Assembly (NCBI GenBank): GCA_903844135.1
Contig: CAIMSN010000008.1
Location: 1 to 64,000, forward strand
Direction: 5' to 3'
Length of the DNA stretch: 64,000 bases
DNA from: an uncultured Rhodospirillales bacterium
GTDB taxonomy: Bacteria > Pseudomonadota > Alphaproteobacteria > Acetobacterales > Acetobacteraceae
The first letter of the stretch is position 1. The number at the start of each line of letters is the position of its first letter. Below, piece after piece: positions 8,281-16,430 of the stretch. Below the pieces are notes generated by a model. It was not told the DNA's origin and made no database searches. It saw only the letters and a list, made by a program, of their open reading frames with translations. The position numbers and the translations under genes were made by a program.

Positions 8281-8697
8281 ATGATCATCGGTCCGATGCC
8301 GCGCACGCGGCCTGCGGTCGGCGGTGATGACGTCCGGTCCGCCGCTGCCAGCACCTTCAGCGTTCCCTCGCCGGTCGGACCTGGCGGCGCCGCGTCTTCC
8401 GTCGATCCGGTACGGACCATGCGCGCTGTCGGCGGATCCATGATGCTGGCGCTGCAGGAACAAACCGCCCAGGATTCGGCCGACAGGGAAGCAAGACGGC
8501 ACGGCCAGGCCATGATCGAGCAACTCGCGGCATTGCAGCTCGCGCTGCTCTCCGGCACATCGGCGGACATCATCGAGACCCTTTCCACGATGGTCCGCGG
8601 CGAGCCGCACGGCGTCCATCCGGCTCTCGCCCAGGCCCTCCGCTCGATCCGGCTGCGGGCTCGAATCGCACTGGAGCTTGTATCCAGAGGCCGATGA
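8281..8697 (+). CDS. fliX: Flagellar assembly regulator FliX
   Basis: FliX is an alphaproteobacterial factor that couples early flagellar assembly to later gene expression (with FlbD in Caulobacter). This 138-residue protein has the expected short N-terminal stretch (MIIGPMPRTRPA), a Gly/Ala/Ser-rich linker and the conserved helical C-terminal half (LLSGTSADIIETLSTMVR, HPALAQALRSIRLRARIALEL). Its position opposite flgI and next to dksA is as in Caulobacter relatives. The Shine-Dalgarno is weak, so the start is less certain than the gene. Confidence 0.85.
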   Translation: MIIGPMPRTRPAVGGDDVRSAAASTFSVPSPVGPGGAASSVDPVRTMRAVGGSMMLALQEQTAQDSADREARRHGQAMIEQLAALQLALLSGTSADIIETLSTMVRGEPHGVHPALAQALRSIRLRARIALELVSRGR

Positions 8698-8737
8698 CGC
8701 AGGTCCCGAGGGCGGCATGACAGTCTGGAGTTCATGC

Positions 8738-8766
8738 TTGGCGTGTGGATCGGCGCTCGCTATAAG
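8738..8766 (+). promoter_or_regulatory. Sigma-70-type promoter of dksA
   Basis: TTGGCG at 8738-8743 and TATAAG at 8761-8766 are separated by exactly 17 bases. The start of dksA lies about 52 bases after the -10 element. The match is good for a housekeeping promoter. Confidence 0.65.
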
Positions 8767-8817
8767 CCCCGCAATTCCTCCATGGCGGCCATCCGAACCG
8801 CTCCAGGAAAGGTGCTC

Positions 8818-9231
8818 ATGATCACTCTCCCCCCCGACTATCGTCCGGCCGACGACGAGGAGTTCATGAACCCCCGCCACGTGGAGTATTTCCGGCTCAA
8901 GTTGTTGAAATGGCGTGCGGAACTTCTCAAGGAGGCAGACGGGACGCTGGCGAGCCTCTCTGAAGGCGGCATCCATGAGGCGGACATCACTGATCGGGCG
9001 AGCGTCGAGACCGACCGTGCCCTCGAGCTCAGGACCCGTGATCGCGCGCGAAAACTAATTGCAAAGATCGGTCAGGCGCTCCTGCGGATCGAGAATGGGA
9101 GCTACGGTTTCTGCGAGGAGACCGGGGAGCCGATAGGTCTCAAGCGGCTGGAAGCCCGTCCGATCGCCACTCTGTCGATCGAGGCGCAGGAGCGTCACGA
9201 GCGTATGGAAAAGGTCCACCGCGACGATTGA
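8818..9231 (+). CDS. dksA: RNA polymerase-binding transcription factor DksA
   Basis: DksA binds the RNA polymerase secondary channel and acts with ppGpp. This protein has the coiled-coil region with EADITDRASVETDRALELRTRDRARKLI and the globular end YGFCEETGEPIGLKRLEARPIATLS. Only one of the four zinc-ligand cysteines of the enterobacterial protein remains, a cysteine-poor form usual in alphaproteobacteria. The track ORF starts 84 bases upstream; I chose the ATG at 8818 (GAAAGG 5 bases upstream) because a promoter -10 lies within the longer reading. It is embedded between the flagellar genes flgH and fliX. Confidence 0.93.
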   Translation: MITLPPDYRPADDEEFMNPRHVEYFRLKLLKWRAELLKEADGTLASLSEGGIHEADITDRASVETDRALELRTRDRARKLIAKIGQALLRIENGSYGFCEETGEPIGLKRLEARPIATLSIEAQERHERMEKVHRDD

Positions 9232-9237
9232 TCCGGC

Positions 9238-9972
9238 TCAGAACGGCAGGAGAACGTCCAGGAGCTGCTGTCCGTAGCGTGGCGTCTGAAGATCCGTCAT
9301 CTGGCCGCGTCCACCGTATGAGATCCTCGCCTCCGCCATGCGGTCGTGGGTTACGGTGTTGTCGCCGGCGATGTCCTGGGGGCGGACGACGCCGCTCACG
9401 TTCAAGACGCGAAGTTCGCTATTGACCCTCACTTCCTGGCGCGCGTCGACGACGAAATTGCCGTTCGGCAGGACCTGGGTGATGGTTCCGGCCAACCGCA
9501 ACGTCACGCTCTCGTTTCGCTTGATCTGGCCTGTTGCGACATTCGCGTTGGCGCTGTTGGTCGATAACGAGGCCGCGCCGAGCGCCGATTGGACGATCTG
9601 CTGCTTCAGACCGAACAGACTGGGGATACCCATGGACTCGTTGCCGGTTCGGCTGGTCGTGCTGTTGTTCTCGAAGTCGGCATTGTCGGTGATGTCGACC
9701 AGCACCGTGAGCAGGTCGCCTACCTGCGCCGCTCGCTGATCCTTGAAGAAGGCGCGGCTTCCTGGTCTCCAGAGGCTGGCGACATCGGTCGGCGGTGGCT
9801 GCAGCGGTGGGGTCGGCATGGTGATGGGCCGATAGTCTCTGGCCGATGTCGGATCGGAGACCGGCGTCATGCTGGGCGGGCGTCCGAGATCGGACAGACG
9901 CGTCAGGCTTCCACAGCCGGACAGGCACCAGGGCAACAGCACGAGCATGAGACGCGCGGATCGACGCATCAT
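9238..9972 (-). CDS. flgH: Flagellar L-ring lipoprotein FlgH
   Basis: FlgH forms the outer-membrane L ring. The 244-residue sequence starts MMRRSARLMLVLLPWCLSGCGSL with a lipobox (LSGC). It then shows the family blocks SRAFFKDQRAAQVGDLLTVLVDI, IKRNESVTLRLAGTITQVLPNGN and VRVNSELRVLNVSGVVRPQDI. The track fuses it to an upstream antisense stretch; the start at 9972 overlaps the flgA stop as ATGA. It is the last gene of flgF-flgG-flgA-flgH and converges on dksA with a 6-base gap. Confidence 0.95.
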   Translation of the reverse strand: MMRRSARLMLVLLPWCLSGCGSLTRLSDLGRPPSMTPVSDPTSARDYRPITMPTPPLQPPPTDVASLWRPGSRAFFKDQRAAQVGDLLTVLVDITDNADFENNSTTSRTGNESMGIPSLFGLKQQIVQSALGAASLSTNSANANVATGQIKRNESVTLRLAGTITQVLPNGNFVVDARQEVRVNSELRVLNVSGVVRPQDIAGDNTVTHDRMAEARISYGGRGQMTDLQTPRYGQQLLDVLLPF

Positions 9973-11009
9973 GGATAACGCGCCTCCTGCGCGACGCCAG
10001 AAGCCCCGGGCATACCCGAGACCGGGTCTGACGGGACCCTGGGCAGACTGTCGACGCCGCCGGCCTGGGCGACAAAGACCGGCGATGTCTCGGGATCGAC
10101 GGCGATATCCGCGGCGTCCACGATCCGGCCGACCAGAACCGCGTGCGAGGACGTATTGAGAACGTGGATGTGGTCGCCGGCGCCGCCGCTCTCGAGCGCC
10201 GTACCGGATGCGGTCAGGAGCAGGCCGCCATTGGTCAGTCGGAGAACCACTGGCCGTCCGCGCACGACGAGCATCGGTCTGGAGAGCTGGGCGACGAGAA
10301 TCGGCACACCTGCCGCCAGCGTCTGCCGCGCGACCAAGCCCTGAAGCTGGGCGATGTCGGTCAGAACCGGTCCATGAATGCTTGCCTTCTGGACGTGGAT
10401 CATGGCGACGTCGTCTGCCGTGAGTTGGTGCCCGGCATCGATCGTATGCGTCGTGGCGAGGGTCGTGACCGATTGATCGACGCGCCCGCTGATCCGCAGC
10501 GGCTGCAGATTTCCGTCCTCGTCCGAGATCTGCATGACCGACGAGAACCGCCCGGTCTGCGGGTCGTAATCCAGGGACTGGATCTCCGGTGCGGCGGTGT
10601 CGTCCGCCGGCAAAGCGGGGCTTGCGAATACACCCAGCCCGACCTGGCTGCCAGTCGGCATGCCGTCGACGACGAGGGCGGGGGTAAGAACGGCTAGAAT
10701 TTCGTCCCGCTTCAGGAGCCTGAGCGGGCGTTCCAGCGAAGCCGTCGCATAGGTATTCAGCGGGTGCCAGTCGACATCGTATTGCGCCGCGATCGCGGCC
10801 AGTTGGGATGCCGGAACGAGAAGCGGCTTCCCGGGTGCAGGCGCCGGCCCGATCTCGCAATCCTGGCCTGGCTTCAGGTCGGCGAACAGGTCGGACAGCA
10901 TCACGGCGCGGCCGCGAAGGACCGCATGCGTCCGCAGCGTGGCAGCACTCGCGCCCAGCGTCTCGATGAGGACTGCGAATCCCAATGCAAGGACAGCCGC
11001 GCGGATCAT
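9969..11009 (-). CDS. flgA: Flagellar P-ring chaperone FlgA
   Basis: FlgA is the periplasmic chaperone needed for P-ring assembly. There is a signal peptide (MIRAAVLALGFAVLIETLGASA) and a C-terminal SAF/BAF-type domain (HTIDAGHQLTADDVAMI, LAAGVPILVAQLSRPMLVVRGRPVVL, GGAGDHIHVLN). At 346 residues it is longer than the enterobacterial protein (about 220), with a 50-residue tail after the SAF domain ending in EARYP. It overlaps both neighbours (flgG upstream, flgH downstream) by ATGA. Confidence 0.92.
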   Translation of the reverse strand: MIRAAVLALGFAVLIETLGASAATLRTHAVLRGRAVMLSDLFADLKPGQDCEIGPAPAPGKPLLVPASQLAAIAAQYDVDWHPLNTYATASLERPLRLLKRDEILAVLTPALVVDGMPTGSQVGLGVFASPALPADDTAAPEIQSLDYDPQTGRFSSVMQISDEDGNLQPLRISGRVDQSVTTLATTHTIDAGHQLTADDVAMIHVQKASIHGPVLTDIAQLQGLVARQTLAAGVPILVAQLSRPMLVVRGRPVVLRLTNGGLLLTASGTALESGGAGDHIHVLNTSSHAVLVGRIVDAADIAVDPETSPVFVAQAGGVDSLPRVPSDPVSGMPGASGVAQEARYP

Positions 11010-11791
11010 TTCAGGTTGGTCAGCGTCTGCATCATGTCGTCCGATGCGGTGATGACCTTGCTGTTCATCTCGTAGGCGCGCTGGGCGGTGATCAGGTTCG
11101 TGATCTCGGTGACGACATTGACGTTCGAGCTCTCGACGAACCCCTGCATGACGCTGCCAAAGCCGGCCGCCCCCGGATTTCCCGTCGTGGGATTCCCCGA
11201 CGCGGTCGTCTGCATGAGCAAATTGTCGCCCGTCGCATCGAGCCCGGTCTCGTTGGGAAACACCGCGAGCTGGATCTGGCCTACGGTCTGTGCCGCATTC
11301 TGGCCGGCAAGCGTGACCTGGACCTGGCCGGAGGCATTGATCGAGACATTCTGCGCGTTGATCGGGACGGTGATCCCGGGTGCGACCGCATACCCGTCGG
11401 ATGTGACGATGGTGCCATCGGCCGCCAAGGCGAATGTGCCGTCCCTCGTATACGCGGTCTCGCCAGACGGAAGCGTAACCTGGAAATAGCCGTTGCCCTG
11501 AATGGCGAGATCGAGGCTGTTGCTGGTCTGGCTCAGGTTTCCTTGCTCGTTGATGCGATAGATCGCCGCCGTCTTGACACCCAGGCCGATCTGGGCACCC
11601 GAGGGGACAATCGTACCGTTATCCGAGCTGTTTGAGCCGACCCGGCGAAGATCCTGATACATCAGGTCCTGGAACTCGGCCCTCCTGCGCTTGAAACCCG
11701 TGGTGGTCATGTTGGCGATATTGTTCGAAATGACTTCGACGTTGGTCTGCTGGGCTTGCATTCCGGTGCCGGCAATATCAAGCGAGCGCAT
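11006..11791 (-). CDS. flgG: Flagellar distal rod protein FlgG
   Basis: FlgG makes the distal rod. The 261 residues show the N-terminal rod motif NNIANMTTTGFKRRRAEFQDLMYQ, the core LDLAIQGNGYFQV and the C-terminal EITNLITAQRAYEMNSKVI heptad region. Length and motif order are canonical. It lies 31 bases after flgF and overlaps flgA by ATGA. Confidence 0.97.
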   Translation of the reverse strand: MRSLDIAGTGMQAQQTNVEVISNNIANMTTTGFKRRRAEFQDLMYQDLRRVGSNSSDNGTIVPSGAQIGLGVKTAAIYRINEQGNLSQTSNSLDLAIQGNGYFQVTLPSGETAYTRDGTFALAADGTIVTSDGYAVAPGITVPINAQNVSINASGQVQVTLAGQNAAQTVGQIQLAVFPNETGLDATGDNLLMQTTASGNPTTGNPGAAGFGSVMQGFVESSNVNVVTEITNLITAQRAYEMNSKVITASDDMMQTLTNLK

Positions 11792-11822
11792 CGCGCCTAC
11801 CTCATCAGGCTGGTGTTAAGGA

Positions 11823-12563
11823 TCAGCTCTGCAACTGGTCGATCTTGTCGATCGCGCTTTGCTGCCGCTGCGACTCGCTCTCCACGAATTGCGAAACGAA
11901 CTGGAACTCGCGCTGCGTCCGCATCATCTGCGTGAGCTCGGTCATCGGCTGGACATTGCTCGTCTCGGTGGCGCCCTGGGTGATTTTCGGCTGGGCGACA
12001 GCGGTCGTAGCGCCATCCGTCCGATAGAGGGTGCCACCGGCCGGACGGACCAGCGAAGGATCGTCCGCGGTGACGACACCGATCTGGCCCACCCTGCCAT
12101 TCTCCGTGTTGATCGTGCCGTCGGCGGAGATCCTGATCCTCGTGTCCGAGGCGGAGAGCTGGATGGGGTTGCCGAGCGGATCGAGCACCGGGTTGCCAGC
12201 ACTATCGGCCAGGGTGCCGTCCTGTTTGACGGCAAATCGGCCGGACCGGGTAAGACGAGGACCGTCCGTTGTCGAAACCGTGAAATAGCCATGGCCGGAG
12301 AGCGCCACGTCCAGCGGGTTGCCGGTCGAGACCAGGCCGCCGTCCCTCTGGTCCAGATAGGTCGCGCGGTCCTGCGCATAGGCTTGCGGCGAGCCGCCCG
12401 GGGCAACGCTCATGCGGCTCTGCTGCGATAGGTAGTCGCTGAACATGACGCGCTCGGCTTTGAACCCATCGGTATTCGCGTTGGCGATGTTGTTGGCGAC
12501 GACGTCCATGGAGCGTTGCTGGGCGTCGAGCCGGGATAGCGCGATGTAGGTGGAGTTTTCCAT
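11823..12563 (-). CDS. flgF: Flagellar proximal rod protein FlgF
   Basis: FlgF is a proximal rod protein. It carries the rod/hook N-terminal motif VVANNIANANTDGFKAERVMF, the central LDVALSGHGYFTV and the C-terminal MTELTQMMRTQREFQFVSQFVESE. It is the first gene of the minus-strand flgF-flgG-flgA-flgH run, has AGGA 6 bases before its ATG, and faces the divergent fliL operon across a 146-base region carrying two CtrA-like sites. Confidence 0.95.
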   Translation of the reverse strand: MENSTYIALSRLDAQQRSMDVVANNIANANTDGFKAERVMFSDYLSQQSRMSVAPGGSPQAYAQDRATYLDQRDGGLVSTGNPLDVALSGHGYFTVSTTDGPRLTRSGRFAVKQDGTLADSAGNPVLDPLGNPIQLSASDTRIRISADGTINTENGRVGQIGVVTADDPSLVRPAGGTLYRTDGATTAVAQPKITQGATETSNVQPMTELTQMMRTQREFQFVSQFVESESQRQQSAIDKIDQLQS

Positions 12564-12603
12564 GACGAATCCTCGATGGCGTCCTGATTATCGGGGCTCG
12601 AGG

Positions 12604-12653
12604 TTAAGATCGGCTTAACGGCGAATCTCTCCGCCCGTTTAAGCGGCCATTAA
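12604..12653. promoter_or_regulatory. Two CtrA-like boxes between flgF and fliL
   Basis: TTAAgatcggcTTAAC (12604-12619) and TTAAgcggccaTTAA (12639-12653) both match the CtrA consensus TTAA-N7-TTAA exactly in the half sites and the 7-base spacing. They lie in the only sizeable divergent gap of the flagellar cluster, so they could control both the flgF and the fliL operons. CtrA is the known alphaproteobacterial master regulator of motility; binding here is an inference. Confidence 0.65.
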
Positions 12654-12709
12654 TAAAGGACGTGCATCCTCTCTCCGGGGCCAGGAAGGCCCGAGCCGGA
12701 GAACGACGG

Positions 12710-13171
12710 ATGAGCGACACGAAAGCGAAGGGTGGCGGGAAAAAGCGGATCATCCTGATCGTCGCGCTGATGCTGATGCTTGTCGGCGCCGGTGTCGGCG
12801 CATCGTTCGGCGGCTTTATCGGGCACGGACAGAAGCACAGCACTGCAGCCGGATCCGATAGTGAAAAGCCGGTCCTGGTCGACCTCCCCGACATGGTGTC
12901 GAACCTCGATACCGGGGGCCGCCGCGTGAGCTTTGTCAAAATCCACGTCAAACTGCAGGTCATGCATGCAGCCGACGTTCCTGCGATCAAGGAGGCTGAA
13001 CCCGAACTTCTCGATATCGTCCAGACATATCTGCGGGAGATGCGACCCGAGGAGCTTCACGGCGGCGAAGCGACCTACAGGCTGCGCGAAGCGCTGATGA
13101 ACCGGATCGATGCCCGGCTCGCCCCAGTTGAGGTGACCGATCTCCTCTTCACGCAGTTGCTCGTCCAATGA
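12710..13171 (+). CDS. fliL: Flagellar basal-body protein FliL
   Basis: FliL is a single-pass inner-membrane protein that supports the flagellar stator. It has a basic N-terminus (MSDTKAKGGGKKR), one transmembrane helix (IILIVALMLMLVGAGVGASFGGF) and the FliL C-terminal domain (FVKIHVKLQV, LREALMNRIDARLAPVEVTDLLFTQLLVQ). The track start is 16 codons too early; the chosen ATG has GGAG 8 bases upstream. The stop overlaps the fliM start as ATGA. Confidence 0.92.
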   Translation: MSDTKAKGGGKKRIILIVALMLMLVGAGVGASFGGFIGHGQKHSTAAGSDSEKPVLVDLPDMVSNLDTGGRRVSFVKIHVKLQVMHAADVPAIKEAEPELLDIVQTYLREMRPEELHGGEATYRLREALMNRIDARLAPVEVTDLLFTQLLVQ

Positions 13172-14259
13172 GCACCGAGGTGCAGCCCTCCGACGAGGAT
13201 CTCGCGTCCGCCTGGGCCATTGCCGTCGATACCGAAACCGCGCCCGAGGAAGCGCCGCAACCCGACTCGACGCGTATCCTAAACCAGGCCGAGATCGACA
13301 GTCTCCTCGGCTTCGAGGATGGCCGTGCCGATGACGTCGACAGCGACGGCATGCAGAGGATCATCAGCTCCGGGCTGATATCCTACGAACGCCTCCCGAT
13401 GCTGGAGATCGTGTTCGACCGTCTTGTCCGGATCATGTCCACGAGCCTGAGAAACTTCACCAACGACAATGTCGAGGTGTCAATAGACAATGTCGTCTCG
13501 CTACGTTTCGGCGATTACCTGGATTCCGTTCCGCTTCCGGCGATGTTCGCAGTGTTCAAGGCTGAAGAGTGGGAAAACTACGGGCTCATGGTCATCGATT
13601 CAGCGATGATCTACTCGATCGTCGACGTCTTGCTGGGTGGTCGTCGCGGTACGGCGGCGATGCGGATCGAGGGACGGCCGTATACGACTATCGAGCGCAC
13701 CCTGGTCGAGCGTCTGATCAGGGTGGTGCTGGCCGACCTGTCGGCGAGCTTCGACCCTCTCTGCGCCATAACGTTCCGTTTCGAGAGACTGGAGGTCAAT
13801 CCACGCTTCGCCGCGATCTCCCGTCTGTCCAATGCCGCCGTGCTAGCACGCATGCATGTCGACATGGAAGATCGTGGCGGCCGTATGGATCTGGTGCTCC
13901 CCTACGCCACCCTGGAGCCGGTTCGCGAGCTGCTTCTGCAGCAATTCATGGGCGAGAAGTTCGGTCGGGATGCGATCTGGGAGACCCATCTTGCCGAGGA
14001 GTTGTGGAACACGGAAATCGACATCGATGCCGTACTCGACGAGCAGCCGATGCGACTGTCAGAGATCATCGCGCTGAAGCCAGGCAGTCAGTTCATTCTC
14101 CGCCAGGGACCGGAGGCTCCTGTGCAGCTTAGATGCGGTCAGGTCATCCTGTTCGAGGGGCGGGTCGGTCGGCGCAAGAACCGGGTCGCCGTCCGGATCG
14201 ACCAGGTCGTCGGTTGCCTTCCCGGCAATCACGATCCGCTCAGTTCGAGAAAGGGCTGA
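13168..14259 (+). CDS. fliM: Flagellar motor switch protein FliM
   Basis: FliM is the C-ring switch protein that binds CheY-P. The N-terminal region includes ILNQAEIDSLLGFEDG (the conserved LSQxEIDxLL element), followed by the middle domain (YERLPMLEIVFDRLVRIMSTSLRNFTNDNVEV) and the C-terminal SpoA-like domain (DIDAVLDEQPMRLSEIIALKPGSQF). At 363 residues it has a longer acidic N-terminus than enterobacterial FliM. It overlaps fliL by ATGA. Confidence 0.96.
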   Translation: MSTEVQPSDEDLASAWAIAVDTETAPEEAPQPDSTRILNQAEIDSLLGFEDGRADDVDSDGMQRIISSGLISYERLPMLEIVFDRLVRIMSTSLRNFTNDNVEVSIDNVVSLRFGDYLDSVPLPAMFAVFKAEEWENYGLMVIDSAMIYSIVDVLLGGRRGTAAMRIEGRPYTTIERTLVERLIRVVLADLSASFDPLCAITFRFERLEVNPRFAAISRLSNAAVLARMHVDMEDRGGRMDLVLPYATLEPVRELLLQQFMGEKFGRDAIWETHLAEELWNTEIDIDAVLDEQPMRLSEIIALKPGSQFILRQGPEAPVQLRCGQVILFEGRVGRRKNRVAVRIDQVVGCLPGNHDPLSSRKG

Positions 14260-14261
14260 TC

Positions 14262-14753
14262 ATGCTTGGATCGCTCGTCCACGAGGGCCTGTGGCCCGAA
14301 ATCGTTCTGATGGTGCTGCTCGCCGCGACGACGTTTCATGCGTTCCGGCTCGAGCGAGCCCTCGGGGTCCTGCGCCGCGATCGCGCGGCGCTCGAGACGC
14401 TCGTCGCGAGCTTCAGCGAAAGCATGCGGCTTGCGGAGGATGGCATTGAACGCTTGCGCGGTTCCGCAGATGATGCCGGACGCCAGATCGCTCGCCATAT
14501 CGAGCAAGCGAGAACCCTGAAAAGCGACCTGGAGTTCCTGACTTCCAGGGGTGAGAAGGTTGCCGACCGTATCGAGGTGCGGCTCCAGCAGTCGAAGGCA
14601 GGCGACACCGGTCTGAACGCCAGTGCGGCAAGGGCGCTCGCACCGGCGCCCGGTTTCGGTCTGACCAGCAAGGCGGTCTCGGCCGATCCGGATACGAGGC
14701 CGCGGAGCCAGGCCGAGCGCGACTTGCTGATGGCGCTCAGGGCGGCGCGTTGA
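14262..14753 (+). CDS. DUF6468-like flagellar-cluster membrane protein
   Basis: This 163-residue protein has one N-terminal transmembrane helix (WPEIVLMVLLAATTFHAFRLER) followed by a long coiled-coil (residues 30-115) and a conserved basic C-terminus (SQAERDLLMALRAAR). Proteins of this layout, classed as DUF6468, sit between fliM and the motE-like gene in many alphaproteobacteria; the function is not established. It starts 2 bases after fliM and ends 2 bases before the next ATG, so it belongs to the fliL-fliM operon. Confidence 0.72.
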   Translation: MLGSLVHEGLWPEIVLMVLLAATTFHAFRLERALGVLRRDRAALETLVASFSESMRLAEDGIERLRGSADDAGRQIARHIEQARTLKSDLEFLTSRGEKVADRIEVRLQQSKAGDTGLNASAARALAPAPGFGLTSKAVSADPDTRPRSQAERDLLMALRAAR

Positions 14754-14755
14754 TC

Positions 14756-15412
14756 ATGAACCTTTTTTCCTGGCACCGGTTGCTGCTGCCTCTGACCATC
14801 GTGGCCATGCTGGTGGTGTTCACCCAGAAGGCCGCCAACGTCGCGCTTGCCGCGAGCGGAACGGCCCAGCTCCAGGCGCCCGCGTCCGCCGCGAAGTCGG
14901 CGACGCCGGAGCCTTCGACCGGCGTCGCGGGTCCGTGCGGCCCTGTCCAGGGGATGCCGGCGGCAGAACTCGCGCTCCTGGCCGATCTCCGCAAGCGGCG
15001 CGAGGCCCTCGATGCCAGGACGGCAACGCTTGATCGGAGGGGCGAGCTGCTGTCCGCCGCGGAAGTGAAGCTGCGGAGCAGGCTTGATGAACTGACGACG
15101 CTGCAAACCCGGCTGGAGCAGCTCGAAGCTGAGCGCCGCAAGCGCGAATCGGCCAATTGGGGCGGGCTGGTGAAGACATACGAGGACATGAAGCCGCGCG
15201 ATGCCGCGGCGATCTTCAATGTTCTCGATATCGACGTTCTCCTGGAGGTTCTCGACAGGATGGACGAGCGCAAGGCTGCGCCGATCCTGGCGGGAATGCT
15301 TCCGGAACGGGCACGGCAGGCGACGCAGATGCTGGCCAGGAAGAGGCTGGACGAGAGCGCCGTCACATCACCGCCCGGCCAGGGATCCACACCATCCGAA
15401 AATCACAGTTGA
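14756..15412 (+). CDS. MotE-like flagellar protein with MgtE-N-type domain
   Basis: This membrane-anchored periplasmic protein has an N-terminal anchor (LLLPLTIVAMLVVFTQKAANVAL), a coiled coil (about residues 75-140) and a C-terminal MgtE-N-like helical domain (YEDMKPRDAAAIFNVLDIDVLLEVLDRMDERKAAPILAGM). That architecture matches MotE, the chaperone of MotC in rhizobia, and related FlbB-like proteins, so a stator role is inferred. The track begins at a TTG; I use the ATG two codons later. An MgtE magnesium-channel identity is rejected because there is no CBS or channel domain. Confidence 0.78.
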   Translation: MNLFSWHRLLLPLTIVAMLVVFTQKAANVALAASGTAQLQAPASAAKSATPEPSTGVAGPCGPVQGMPAAELALLADLRKRREALDARTATLDRRGELLSAAEVKLRSRLDELTTLQTRLEQLEAERRKRESANWGGLVKTYEDMKPRDAAAIFNVLDIDVLLEVLDRMDERKAAPILAGMLPERARQATQMLARKRLDESAVTSPPGQGSTPSENHS

Positions 15413-15427
15413 GAAAGGCGATAAGGC

Positions 15428-15814
15428 ATGTCCGTCAACCACGCTATGAACGTACTGATTGTCGATGACTACAAGACCATGCTCCGGATCATCCGGAACC
15501 TCCTGAAGCAGATCGATTTTGACAATGTCGACGAAGCCACGGACGGTACGGAAGCGCTCTCAAAGCTTCGTTCGGGGAATTACGGTCTCGTCATCAGCGA
15601 CTGGAACATGCAGCCGATGACGGGACTGGAACTGCTCCAGGAGGTAAGGAAGGATTCGAGGCTCAAGACGATCCCTTTCATCATGATAACGGCCGAAAGC
15701 AAGGTCGAGAACGTCGTCGCCGCCAAGCAGGCCGGCGTCTCGAACTACATCGTCAAGCCGTTCAATGCAGAGACGTTGAAAGACAAGATCGAGAAGGTTC
15801 TCTGCCATGCGTGA
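15428..15814 (+). CDS. cheY: CheY-type chemotaxis response regulator
   Basis: This is a stand-alone receiver domain (128 residues) that should bind FliM when phosphorylated. The acidic pocket is IVDD (12-14), the phospho-acceptor Asp is in ISDWNM (D58), the switch Thr is in MITAE, and the lysine is in IVKPF (K110). The sequence VISDWNMxPMTGLELL is close to enterobacterial CheY. It lies between the MotE-like gene and cheZ in the fliM operon; AAGG precedes the ATG. Confidence 0.93.
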   Translation: MSVNHAMNVLIVDDYKTMLRIIRNLLKQIDFDNVDEATDGTEALSKLRSGNYGLVISDWNMQPMTGLELLQEVRKDSRLKTIPFIMITAESKVENVVAAKQAGVSNYIVKPFNAETLKDKIEKVLCHA

Positions 15815-16430
15815 TTCCCCCGATCTGCTTCCGCAACTGCAAGCGTTGAAGGCACGTTATCCCGATCCTGGAAGTGCGGTCATCGGTGAGATCGTTCTTG
15901 CCATGTTGTCGACGATGAGCGGCGATGTGGGCGTACGCGAAGCTGCCCTGCTTTATGAGATCGGAACGCTCGGCGCTGCGGTCGCTAATGCAAGGCAGGA
16001 GATCGCCGCGCTCAGGGTCGACGACATTCGGCTCAGCCACATACCGAGCGCGACCGACGAGCTCGATGCGATCGTTGCCCATACCGCGGCGGCAACTGAG
16101 TCGATCCTGGAAGTCTGCGAGACGCTCGACACGCTCGGTGAGGTGCTCGAGGGCGAAGCTGGCCAGAAGCTGCAGACTGCGACCAGTAAGATCTACGAGG
16201 CCTGCAGCTTTCAGGATATTACCGGACAGCGCATCACGAAAGTGGTCGGAGCGCTCAAGGCGATCGAGACGACAATCGCAAGAATCGCCGATACGTTTGG
16301 GGGCAAAGTCCCCGCTTCTGCCGAAGAAAGTGTCGAGCACCAGGACGTCGCCCTCCTGAACGGTCCGCAGCTTCCAGCGCTGGCGATGGACCAGTCGGAT
16401 ATCGACAAGTTGCTGGCGAGCTTCGATTGA
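15807..16430 (+). CDS. cheZ: CheZ-type phosphatase
   Basis: CheZ dephosphorylates CheY-P. This 207-residue protein is helical, carries the catalytic signature FQDITGQ (residues 135-141, equivalent to QDLTGQ) and ends in a CheY-tethering peptide, QSDIDKLLASFD. Its start overlaps the cheY stop by 8 bases, implying coupled synthesis of a regulator and its phosphatase. A full che operon with cheA and receptors is not in the window. Confidence 0.85.
   Translation: MRDSPDLLPQLQALKARYPDPGSAVIGEIVLAMLSTMSGDVGVREAALLYEIGTLGAAVANARQEIAALRVDDIRLSHIPSATDELDAIVAHTAAATESILEVCETLDTLGEVLEGEAGQKLQTATSKIYEACSFQDITGQRITKVVGALKAIETTIARIADTFGGKVPASAEESVEHQDVALLNGPQLPALAMDQSDIDKLLASFD

Noticed and set aside
12564-12709. 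Sigma-54 promoter for flagellar genes
   Set aside because: No TGGC-N8-TTGC type site was found in this gap; only the CtrA-like boxes are visible.
14756-15412. MgtE magnesium transporter
   Set aside because: Only an MgtE-N-like helical domain is present, with one membrane anchor and a coiled coil; the flagellar context supports MotE.
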